A DNA stretch of 5,636 bases from contig OMRF01000395.1 in assembly GCA_900313435.1 (NCBI GenBank), positions 1-5,636 on the forward strand. Reading direction: 5' to 3'. Origin of the DNA: an uncultured Lachnospiraceae bacterium. GTDB lineage: Bacteria > Bacillota > Clostridia > Lachnospirales > Lachnospiraceae. The notes under the pieces were generated by a model. It had not been told where the DNA came from. It searched no databases and was given only the letters and a program-made list of their open reading frames with translations. Both the position numbers and the translations under genes were made by a program. Below, piece by piece: positions 1 through 5,533 of the stretch (its first letter is position 1; each line of letters starts with the position of its first letter).

Positions 1-33
1 CTAAATTGAGGTTTCTCATGCAAAGCAAACTAA

Positions 34-192
34 AGCAATGTGATAGAATACAAATGGAAAGAGACCGGAGACGGAGTATATCTTGATTGTCTGGGCGACA
101 AGGCAAATTTGAAGTTCACGGCTGACGGGTCGGACAAACTCAAGACTACGATCATGTTTTTTGTTACTCTGACTTTCGAGAGAATTAAATAA
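34..192 (+). pseudogene. C-terminal remnant of a secreted/lipoprotein-like beta-rich domain
   Basis: Frame 1 is open for 52 codons from just after a TAA at 31-33 to a TAA at 190-192. The translation looks like real protein: it contains EYKWKETGDGVYLDC, then an alternating polar/hydrophobic run (NLKFTADGSDKL), and ends VTLTFERIK. Short beta-strand modules with a W-x-x-x-x-x-G-V pattern and a terminal 'LTFxR' are common at the C-termini of hypothetical lipoproteins of gut Firmicutes; that comparison is from memory. In-frame stops at 7-9 and 31-33, and no good start or ribosome binding site (only a GTG at 40), argue for a truncated or frameshifted gene. A strong plus-strand terminator 46 bp downstream supports a genuine gene end. 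It is convergent with the minus-strand cluster. Confidence 0.45.
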
Positions 193-237
193 GACGATCA
201 AAAAGTGGCCAATAGACCGAAAGCAGCTTGAAATCAA

Positions 238-289
238 AGGGGTCTGTCATTAGAAGCGAATCGTGCTCCGCATGACGGGCCCCTCTTTT
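238..289 (+). terminator. Intrinsic terminator, plus strand (possibly bidirectional)
   Basis: AGGGGTCTGTCAT (238-250) pairs with ATGACGGGCCCCT (272-284) over 13 positions, two of them G-U wobbles. A 21-nt loop with an internal AGC/GCT pairing separates them, and CTTTT follows at 285-289. The position fits termination of the plus-strand frame ending at 192. Read on the minus strand, the same stem is followed by CCCCTTTGATTT, a weaker T-tract that could also stop transcripts of the cluster ending at 483. Confidence 0.75.
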
Positions 290-482
290 AAATGCAGAAG
301 GATGCGGTGCAGGTCATTTGACCTCAGAGGTGAAATGACCGCCGAGGGGAAAAACAGGGCCATTTGATTTCGGCGACCGTTAGGCGCGGGCAGGCGCAAA
401 GTGTGACGGACCCACATGCCTCGGAAATCTGATCAAAATAGACGGTCAAGTGCACGATGTAATATGACTGCGGCTCCACAGT
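290..482. other. Gene-poor, GC-rich intergenic stretch
   Basis: No credible gene is visible in these 193 bases. Base composition shifts: about 60% G+C across 361-420, against the clearly AT-richer gene at 483-1604. On the minus strand the frame of that gene stays open for 52 codons beyond its TAA, to a TGA at 324-326, but it has no ribosome binding site and no recognisable motif apart from a Cys-x-Cys. The stretch also contains the inverted repeat at 312-340. It could be a degraded mobile-element end or the junction between two DNA segments. Confidence 0.4.
312..340. repeat. Near-perfect 29-bp inverted repeat
   Basis: GGTCATTT-g-ACCT-cag-AGGT-g-AAATGACC: arms of 8 bp plus 4 bp on each side, interrupted by a single G/G mismatch, around a 3-nt centre. 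No T-run follows on either strand, so it is not a typical intrinsic terminator. A protein-binding dyad, an RNA hairpin or the end of an old transposable element are possible; the sequence does not decide. Confidence 0.7.
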
Positions 483-1604
483 TTAGTCATCCTCCAAATA
501 TTCGCGAATCTGATTATAGTAATCAAAGGTTGATTCATTAGCATATTTTTCGGCGTCTTGTTCTAGTTTTTGTGAACTATACAGATAATACGAAATACCG
601 GAACCATCATCAGGAGAGATGTAGTTGCTTAACTCATCCTCATATATTCCTGCGTTATTCAGAACCAGAAGATCAGCATATTTATTAGTATCATCGCTTT
701 CTCTTATAGTTTGAAGGAGGTTTACTTGATACTGCTGATATCTATGATAAAGTTCATGGCACAGGACCTGTACTACAAAATAACCACTTGCTTTAGAATC
801 AATTACATAATTGTATGAAAGTGTTATTACATCCTTCTCATGATCATATTGCCCAAGCAGTCCTTCTTCCAAGTAAGCCAACTCTAAGGACGGTGCAGAA
901 TCACGCATCCCTAAATAACGACACTCGATACGGATTATGGTCTTCAACACTTCAGTCTTTTCATCAATTGATAGAGAACCCCATCCGCCTTCAGGGTCAA
1001 TCTTGGCTACGGTTGCAATGTTTGCAGAAAGAGTATTTTCATAATCAGGTATATCGTTAGTTGTTCCGGACAGAATATATTCAATCTCGCTGAAACTGAT
1101 TGAATAGTGAGCTGCTATCATTGCCTTTCCGTATAGACAAGCACATAAGAGTACAAGACAATAGATAATCCGCGATGCATAAGCCGCCTTAATCACAAAT
1201 ACTTTGCGTCTGTTATGAATACGCCTGAAGCGGCGCAATTTCTTTGCGGCGAAAACCAATCCTATTGCAAGGGCGATGACCCCTCCGGCAATAAGCATGA
1301 TCCGAATCGTGAAAAAATACTTCCATATGTTAATAGCTTCATAGAAAAGAATCGGCAAAACAGTCCCGCTTATCAGGCTGATCCAGTTTCTTTCAAGGCT
1401 CCATGAGAGTACAAGACTGGCAGCTGCAAACGTGACAACAATGATCAGCATTACCTGGATACGGTCTCCATATACAGAAAACGTTGCAAAGTATCTAATA
1501 TAAAGAAATACAAGAAGAATTTCAATTCCGGCAAAAAAACGGACAAAACTCTCGAATGATATTCGGTTGTTCACTATTTTGGTTCGCCTGTTCTTGCTTT
1601 CCAT
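483..1604 (-). CDS. Five-TM membrane protein with external HExxH zinc metallopeptidase domain
   Basis: This 373-aa protein has a basic N-terminus and five predicted membrane segments at about residues 22-41, 50-70, 74-96, 101-121 and 147-169. The loop at 121-139 is very basic (KKLRRFRRIHNRRK), so by the positive-inside rule it is cytoplasmic, which places the roughly 200-residue C-terminal part outside the membrane. That part carries HELYH (283-287), the HExxH zinc-binding and catalytic motif, and a downstream ExxA (E348-Q-D-A351) that fits a gluzincin third ligand. I infer a membrane-anchored peptidase; family and substrate are not recognised. It is the last gene of the cluster, 117 bp after the coupling-protein gene, and could act on cell wall or surface proteins during transfer. 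The ATG at 1604 is chosen because a GTG at 1613 lies inside the ribosome binding site. Confidence 0.8.
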   Translation of the reverse strand: MESKNRRTKIVNNRISFESFVRFFAGIEILLVFLYIRYFATFSVYGDRIQVMLIIVVTFAAASLVLSWSLERNWISLISGTVLPILFYEAINIWKYFFTIRIMLIAGGVIALAIGLVFAAKKLRRFRRIHNRRKVFVIKAAYASRIIYCLVLLCACLYGKAMIAAHYSISFSEIEYILSGTTNDIPDYENTLSANIATVAKIDPEGGWGSLSIDEKTEVLKTIIRIECRYLGMRDSAPSLELAYLEEGLLGQYDHEKDVITLSYNYVIDSKASGYFVVQVLCHELYHRYQQYQVNLLQTIRESDDTNKYADLLVLNNAGIYEDELSNYISPDDGSGISYYLYSSQKLEQDAEKYANESTFDYYNQIREYLEDD

Positions 1605-1610
1605 CTCATA

Positions 1611-1618
1611 CACCTCTT
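1611..1618 (-). promoter_or_regulatory. Ribosome binding site that sets the start of the metallopeptidase gene
   Basis: On the minus strand AAGAGGTG, whose GAGGTG core is complementary to the 16S anti-Shine-Dalgarno, lies 8 nt (counted from GAGG) before the ATG at 1604. The upstream in-frame GTG (1613-1611) is part of this site, so it cannot be the start. The protein therefore begins MESKNRR and has 373 residues. Confidence 0.75.
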
Positions 1619-1632
1619 CATAGTACTATAGA

Positions 1633-1685
1633 CGCAATATCAGGTTGAATTGGAGCCCTCACTTCGGAAGACTCCAATTATTGCG
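1633..1685. repeat. Interrupted inverted repeat in the intergenic gap
   Basis: AATTGGAG (1648-1655) pairs perfectly with CTCCAATT (1672-1679) across a 16-nt loop. The stem resumes outside with CGCAAT (1633-1638) pairing with ATTGCG (1680-1685), leaving a 9-nt bulge on one side. On the plus strand TTTTCTTTT follows, which resembles an intrinsic terminator, but no plus-strand gene leads into it. On the minus strand, where the genes read, there is no T-run after it. It may be an mRNA-processing or stability hairpin between the coupling-protein and peptidase genes, or a terminator for antisense transcription. Confidence 0.6.
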
Positions 1686-1721
1686 TTTTCTTTTAGGGTC
1701 GATGTTTTATAGGTCAATCCG

Positions 1722-3560
1722 TCATATATCTTTTTTGAGTTTTACTTTTCCACCGGCATTTATAATATCCTTGGCAAATTTCTCAGCCTCGATTTTGGTT
1801 TTAAACGCAATGTCAGCAGGGAGAGAGTTCAATCTCTTTTGTGCCTTTTCATAACTCTCGCCTATCGATTTTGCAATAACTCTCGCTACCTTTCCCCTAT
1901 GACCTTTACAATCAGTGATAATGACATGATGACTCTTCGCCTCTTCCTGCTTTTTCCGTTCGGCCTCCTCTTTAGCATCCCATTCAGCCATTTCTGCCTC
2001 AACACTCGACATCATACGGTCAAGATCTTTTGGCCCAATAACCACGTCTTTCTCATGGAAGGGATCTTCTCCCGGCATTGCGGGTCCTTTCCTTTCAAAA
2101 GCCCTGCCAAAAACTGAAGATTCCAGCTTCTTTAGCTTAATATCCTTGACCATAGCTTCAAAATCGAACGATCTGAACTGTTTTCTACTGCCCGAAATCC
2201 TGTGCTGGGGAGGGACCCATCCGGAGTTGTCATACATTTCGTCGTAAAAGGGAAGATGGGCAATGAACTTGTACTGACTGTCCACCATGACCAATGCAGT
2301 ACCTGTGGGCATTGCCGCCAGCTGCGATGCTGTGATCAATGGCTCCTTAATAACCTGCCCGCTGTTTTCAATCTGTTTTTCACCGCAGCGCTGTGCCCAC
2401 TCAGTAAGAGTTTCCCAGCTGTTTGTAGAAAATCCGATCGTAATGCCGATGCAGGAATTGATCGTTTCCGCCTTGCTTGTTCCATATACGTCAACAAGCT
2501 GAGCATTGCTCTGCAGCACCAGCATCAGCCTGATGTTGCGGCTGCGGCCTGCGACCATCAGATTGGGCAGGGAAGGAATGCTCCTTCCAACCGACCCGAG
2601 TTCTTCTAAGATGATGTTTACTCTGATCGGAAGCCGTCCGCCCATTTCCTGGGCAACACGGATAAGGTGCTGAGAAACCTGAGAAACGAGCAAACCGGAA
2701 AGTGTATCATACACATCCGTTTCATCCGGTATAATGATTATCAAGACAAACGGACGGTTTACGTCTATTTCCATTATGTTCAGCGTATCCTCGCTGAGCA
2801 TTTCCATGAGGCCTTTGCTTCGGCTGAAAACTTCCAGCCCGGAAGCGGCGACACTGTGAATAGAGCCTCTCGTTTCATTAGGACCGGAAACATACGTTGC
2901 CAGGTTCCTCTTGGCAAGCGAATCAGGCGGAAGATCTGCGTAGAAAGTCTTAAGCAGGTTTTCACCTCCCAAGCGGATCTCAGATTTCTCCATCATTACA
3001 GCAACGCTGTCGAGATTGATATGATCCTTGCCGGCAGTCTCAAACAGCCCATATGTCAACCCTTTGGCATAATTCGCGGCGGAATCCGTCCAAAACCTAT
3101 CAGAAAAACCACCATATGGATAGACACCTTTCCAAAGCTCGCTGAGCATTGAGCTGGCGATATCATTATCGTCGGGATCTTTGGAACAAAAAAGCTGATA
3201 CGGCGTACTCAGGGGATTCCACCTGGTAGGACTCTTGCGGGGATTTCGAAAATCTATGCAGAAGACCTGATAATTATCCGGAATGTAGCAAGCATTCCTT
3301 CTGTATCCTTCACCTTTGGGATCAAGCATAATGAGGCTCTCACCCTTCATGAGTATCTCCCTCATATAGGGAAGGCTGCAGCACTGGCTTTTTCCCTTGC
3401 CGGTACGCCCAATTACTGCAATATGCGACTCACTGTCATCAAAATACTTTCTGCCGTTCTCAACATATACTACCGGACCGGAACCAGTCATATGATCTGT
3501 AGTCTCATGAAATCTTCGTTTGATCTCGCTAAACGTATTCCAACGCTCACTTCTGCTCAT
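1722..3560 (-). CDS. VirD4/TraG-type conjugative coupling ATPase (T4CP) with C-terminal L7/L12-like domain
   Basis: This 612-aa protein resembles the ring ATPases that bring relaxase-DNA complexes to the type IV secretion channel. Walker A is GRTGKGKS (51-58), followed by MLDPKGEG (78-85), typical of TraG/VirD4 proteins. Walker B is IILEELGSVG (316-325), with Glu-Glu where many relatives have Asp-Glu. The LVLQSNAQL motif (347-355) follows. There is no N-terminal membrane segment: the P-loop begins only 50 residues in, so membrane association must be indirect. After a charged, helix-prone stretch (511-543), residues about 544-610 match the layout of the ribosomal L7/L12 C-terminal domain (GKVARVIAKSIGESYEKA, then SLPADI, then NAGGKVKLKK). 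A strong AGGAAGGAG site (3570-3578) precedes the ATG. The start overlaps the ATPase gene by ATGA, so translation is probably coupled. Confidence 0.9.
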   Translation of the reverse strand: MSRSERWNTFSEIKRRFHETTDHMTGSGPVVYVENGRKYFDDSESHIAVIGRTGKGKSQCCSLPYMREILMKGESLIMLDPKGEGYRRNACYIPDNYQVFCIDFRNPRKSPTRWNPLSTPYQLFCSKDPDDNDIASSMLSELWKGVYPYGGFSDRFWTDSAANYAKGLTYGLFETAGKDHINLDSVAVMMEKSEIRLGGENLLKTFYADLPPDSLAKRNLATYVSGPNETRGSIHSVAASGLEVFSRSKGLMEMLSEDTLNIMEIDVNRPFVLIIIIPDETDVYDTLSGLLVSQVSQHLIRVAQEMGGRLPIRVNIILEELGSVGRSIPSLPNLMVAGRSRNIRLMLVLQSNAQLVDVYGTSKAETINSCIGITIGFSTNSWETLTEWAQRCGEKQIENSGQVIKEPLITASQLAAMPTGTALVMVDSQYKFIAHLPFYDEMYDNSGWVPPQHRISGSRKQFRSFDFEAMVKDIKLKKLESSVFGRAFERKGPAMPGEDPFHEKDVVIGPKDLDRMMSSVEAEMAEWDAKEEAERKKQEEAKSHHVIITDCKGHRGKVARVIAKSIGESYEKAQKRLNSLPADIAFKTKIEAEKFAKDIINAGGKVKLKKDI

Positions 3561-4342
3561 TTCACTTCGCTCCTTCCTGCATCGTTGTGCCAGCTGGTGA
3601 TCATCAAGTTCAGAGTATGTACGTCAGCGACAGGTGTGAAACCGGAGAAATCAGCGAAACGGACCAGCGTATCAGCAGTCGTGATCGCATCCTTTACACT
3701 TGTAATGCAGAACTCTGAAACAATTACCGCCATTGCAGCCCGGAATTCCGTTTCACGTTTGATCTCAACGCCGTGTTCCGTAACAGCATTGATGATCAAC
3801 GCACATATGTCATCTTCCGTATAAGGTTCGACTTCAAGACGTTTGATGTTATCGATACTTTCGCTCAGCTTTATCAAAAGCTTCTCTTCATTCCTGCTGG
3901 GAGCCGTATGAACGAAAAAGATCACACAAGCATGTTCACAAACTCTTTTGCAGTTTCTGATGAACTCTGAAAACTGAGTCTCTCCGAGATGCGCGGAGAT
4001 GTTACTGATATCCATGCTGATAATATTGCAGTATTCATTTGTATACACAGCGGCAGAATCGATTGATGAAAATGCCTGTTTGAGCTGCTGGAGAGTTCCG
4101 TCAAAGACAATTTCAATGTAGTCGTCCAGGCCACTGTTAAAGCTCAGGACTCCCGCTTCCTTATACTTGTCGGTCATGTATTCGACCAGTGTTGTCCTGC
4201 CGGAACCGGGATCAAGAGGAATGACAAAGTGCGGCGGATGAAGGCCGCACCTCCTATACATGTGTGCCCTGCTGCATGTACTCTCAATCTCCTTACAGGG
4301 AGTGGCAAGCCCTATGGGTTTAGTAATACCTTTAAATCTCAT
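3557..4342 (-). CDS. AAA+-like ATPase with non-canonical P-loop
   Basis: A 261-aa soluble protein with the layout of a small AAA+/STAND-type NTPase. The P-loop position reads LDPGSGRTT (43-51): against GxPGxGKT the first Gly is Leu and the Lys is Arg49. A Walker B-like IISMD ends at D111, without the usual following Glu. CVIFFVHTAPSRN (139-151) sits where sensor 1 is expected. From about 168 to 235 a helical segment starting RLEVEPYTEDDICALI resembles an AAA+ lid. No HNH, nuclease or membrane segment is seen. It starts 13 bp after clpP, with GGAGG at 4349-4353 and a 6-nt spacer, and overlaps the coupling-protein gene by 4 bp. That packing suggests it works with one or both; an auxiliary transfer ATPase or a ClpP partner are possible. 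Whether it hydrolyses ATP is uncertain. No ClpX-type IGF loop is recognised. Confidence 0.7.
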   Translation of the reverse strand: MRFKGITKPIGLATPCKEIESTCSRAHMYRRCGLHPPHFVIPLDPGSGRTTLVEYMTDKYKEAGVLSFNSGLDDYIEIVFDGTLQQLKQAFSSIDSAAVYTNEYCNIISMDISNISAHLGETQFSEFIRNCKRVCEHACVIFFVHTAPSRNEEKLLIKLSESIDNIKRLEVEPYTEDDICALIINAVTEHGVEIKRETEFRAAMAVIVSEFCITSVKDAITTADTLVRFADFSGFTPVADVHTLNLMITSWHNDAGRSEVK

Positions 4343-4355
4343 ATCGTTCCTCCGT

Positions 4356-4946
4356 TCACCATTCAGAAATAGGGTCTCCGATCTTGTCTACAAGGCCGTA
4401 TCTTAAAGCTTCTTCTGCGCTCAGTATCTTGTCACGCTCAGTGTCGTTCTCGATCTTGCTGAAGGGCTGGCCGGTACACTCTGAAAAGATCCGGTTAAGC
4501 TTTTCACGTGTCCTGATAATATGTTCGGCATGGATACGGATGTCCGTTGCCTGCCCGCTCGTTCCGCCAAGCGGCTGGTGGATCAGGACTTCAGCATTGG
4601 GCTGGCACCAGCGTTTTCCCTTTGTTCCGGCAGCCGCCAAAAGGAAAGCCCCCATGCTTGCCGCCATCCCACATGCGACCGTAACGACATCACAGTTCAT
4701 TGTCTTTATGGTGTCATAGATACTGAAGCCGGCGGAAACGGACCCCCCGGGGCTCTGGATATAGACCGTGATGTCATCTTCGGAGTCCCTGGCAAGGCAT
4801 CTGAGGGCGGAGTTCATTATCGTTGCGACATCCTCATCGATCTCACCTGTAAGAGAAATTGTGCGGTGTACAAAGTCAATGTCCAAAGGTGAAAGCATCA
4901 TATCCTGACCATTGAGATTAACGGTCTTTTTCACAAGATAGTTCAT
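4356..4946 (-). CDS. clpP: ClpP-type ATP-dependent serine protease subunit
   Basis: A 196-aa protein of normal ClpP length with an intact catalytic triad. The nucleophile is Ser97 in GMAASMGAF, His123 lies in LIHQPLGG, and Asp168 lies in ENDTERD, followed by the usual LSAEEALRYGLVDKI. The oxyanion-loop motif SPGGSVSAG (65-73) is present. ClpP forms a barrel of two seven-subunit rings fed by an unfoldase. Compared with housekeeping ClpP, the first 30 residues (MNYLVKKTVNLNGQ, then SPLDIDFVHRTI) lack the usual DIYSRLLKER-type segment, so the axial gate and ATPase docking may differ. One extra residue lies between Ser97 and His123. No clpX is adjacent; the next gene, 13 bp on, is an AAA+-like ATPase. 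The ATG at 4946 is preferred over an ATG at 4997 that lies within the upstream hairpin. A mobile-element paralogue is more likely than the chromosomal clpP. Confidence 0.95.
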   Translation of the reverse strand: MNYLVKKTVNLNGQDMMLSPLDIDFVHRTISLTGEIDEDVATIMNSALRCLARDSEDDITVYIQSPGGSVSAGFSIYDTIKTMNCDVVTVACGMAASMGAFLLAAAGTKGKRWCQPNAEVLIHQPLGGTSGQATDIRIHAEHIIRTREKLNRIFSECTGQPFSKIENDTERDKILSAEEALRYGLVDKIGDPISEW

Positions 4947-4955
4947 ACAATTAAA

Positions 4956-4962
4956 CTCCTTT
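4956..4962 (-). promoter_or_regulatory. clpP: Ribosome binding site that sets the clpP start
   Basis: AAAGGAG lies 9 nt before the ATG at 4946. Starting at 4997 instead would place codons for MFAKQAAFI inside the 4974-5006 stem-loop with no ribosome binding site, so the shorter form is chosen. The small gene upstream uses the same GGAAAGGAG sequence. Confidence 0.8.
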
Positions 4963-4973
4963 CCGGGCATAAT

Positions 4974-5007
4974 AAAAGCCGCTTGTTTTGCGAACAAGCG
5001 GCTTTTT
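4974..5007 (-). terminator. Perfect 14-bp stem-loop: bidirectional terminator or attenuator before clpP
   Basis: AAAAGCCGCTTGTT (4974-4987) and AACAAGCGGCTTTT (4993-5006) pair perfectly around a 5-nt loop. On the plus strand TTTTT follows. On the minus strand, where the genes read, the tail is TTTTATTAT, a slightly weaker T-tract. It lies 28 bp after the stop of the 60-aa gene and ends 11 bp before the clpP ribosome binding site. I see no clear promoter between it and clpP, so partial read-through, meaning attenuation, is a reasonable reading. Confidence 0.85.
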
Positions 5008-5025
5008 CAGCAATCTTTGTTGCTG
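5008..5025 (-). repeat. Small hairpin next to the terminator
   Basis: CAGCAA (5008-5013) pairs with TTGCTG (5020-5025) across a 6-nt loop. On the minus-strand transcript this stem comes directly before the 14-bp terminator stem, with no spacing beyond one A, giving two tandem hairpins in the leader between the small gene and clpP. Confidence 0.55.
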
Positions 5026-5034
5026 TTCATCTGG

Positions 5035-5217
5035 TTATTCCACGACACCTATGGTGACTCCCATAGCAGCTCCTGGTCTCAGATATCCACTTGATCCGGT
5101 CCTATTGAGGCATACACAAATAAGCCGTTCCACGCCCTGGGCGGTCGGTAAAATTGTTTCTTTCTGATCAAACAGGCAAAGTGCATTGTTCATAATGTTT
5201 GTATATATCCGTTTCAT
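5035..5217 (-). CDS. Small protein of unknown function (60 aa)
   Basis: A 60-residue reading frame starting MKRIYTNIMNNALCLFDQ and ending AAMGVTIGVVE. I do not recognise a family: there is no signal peptide, transmembrane segment, helix-turn-helix or Cys cluster (three isolated Cys). Support for a real gene is its context. A near-ideal GGAAAGGAG (5223-5231) lies 5 nt before the ATG, in-frame stops upstream exclude a longer protein, and an intrinsic terminator sits 28 bp after the stop. It may be a short independent gene or a translated leader controlling the clpP cluster through the terminator. Confidence 0.6.
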   Translation of the reverse strand: MKRIYTNIMNNALCLFDQKETILPTAQGVERLICVCLNRTGSSGYLRPGAAMGVTIGVVE

Positions 5218-5257
5218 AGCCTCTCCTTTCCGGACAGTGGTCCCTTTTGCAGATATT

Positions 5258-5286
5258 ACATTAGCATATACGATTTACTCTGTCAT
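5258..5286 (-). promoter_or_regulatory. Weak candidate sigma-A promoter for the small gene and clpP cluster
   Basis: On the minus strand ATGACA (5286-5281; five of six match TTGACA) is followed by a 17-nt spacer and TAATGT (5263-5258), preceded by TGC as an extended -10. The -10 matches only T1, A2 and T6 of TATAAT. It would give a 5' leader of roughly 30 nt before the ATG at 5217. Confidence 0.3.
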
Positions 5287-5314
5287 TGTTTCATTAGTGC
5301 AAAAAAAGTGACAG
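5280..5314. repeat. Interrupted dyad overlapping the candidate -35
   Basis: CTGTCA (5280-5285) and TGACAG (5309-5314) are inverted copies separated by 23 bases, their centres about 29 bp (near three helical turns) apart. One half covers the candidate -35 element. It could be an operator for a dimeric regulator; six-base arms can also arise by chance. Confidence 0.3.
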
Positions 5315-5497
5315 AATTCACGAACGAAAACGTAGCATAAGTGATCTAGATTCTACCAGTGTTAATCGAAGTAACAAAAACGGCACCTTGTGCATAAAAG
5401 CACTCACAATCTGATATAAAAGTTCACCTGATTGTTCAGACTTCGGAAAAAAGGAATCCATCATATTTCACCGAGTGGGCAAAACAGCATCTATGTT

Positions 5498-5533
5498 AAA
5501 AAAAGGGGATGCCGCAATGCGACAGCCCCTTTT
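5498..5533 (-). terminator. Intrinsic terminator of an upstream minus-strand gene
   Basis: On the minus strand AAAAGGGG pairs with CCCCTTTT, continuing inward through TG/CA and CGC/GCG pairs with two mismatches around a short loop, and is followed by a run of seven T (5504-5498). It most likely ends a gene lying to the right of the window. On the plus strand the T-run is only TTTT. Confidence 0.75.

Noticed and set aside
16..237. A 73-codon minus-strand reading frame
   Set aside because: It lies opposite the better-supported plus-strand frame 34-192, has no good ribosome binding site and no recognisable features.
2202..3152. Long plus-strand reading frames (2202-2609, 2667-3152) inside the coupling-protein gene
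   Set aside because: They are antisense to a clear coding sequence with conserved ATPase motifs; the Cys/His-rich translation is a by-product of the opposite codons.
3423..3824. Plus-strand frame of 133 codons across the ATPase and coupling-protein starts
   Set aside because: Antisense to two strongly supported genes, with no ribosome binding site or family match.
4384..4892. Two plus-strand frames opposite clpP
   Set aside because: Antisense shadows of a well-conserved protease gene.
4947..4997. Longer clpP start adding 17 residues
   Set aside because: The added codons run into the perfect terminator stem and have no ribosome binding site, while AAAGGAG sits correctly before the ATG at 4946.
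5380..5450. Plus-strand promoter-like TGATATAAAAG near 5412
   Set aside because: The nearest -35-like TTGTGC is 21 bp away and no plus-strand gene follows.
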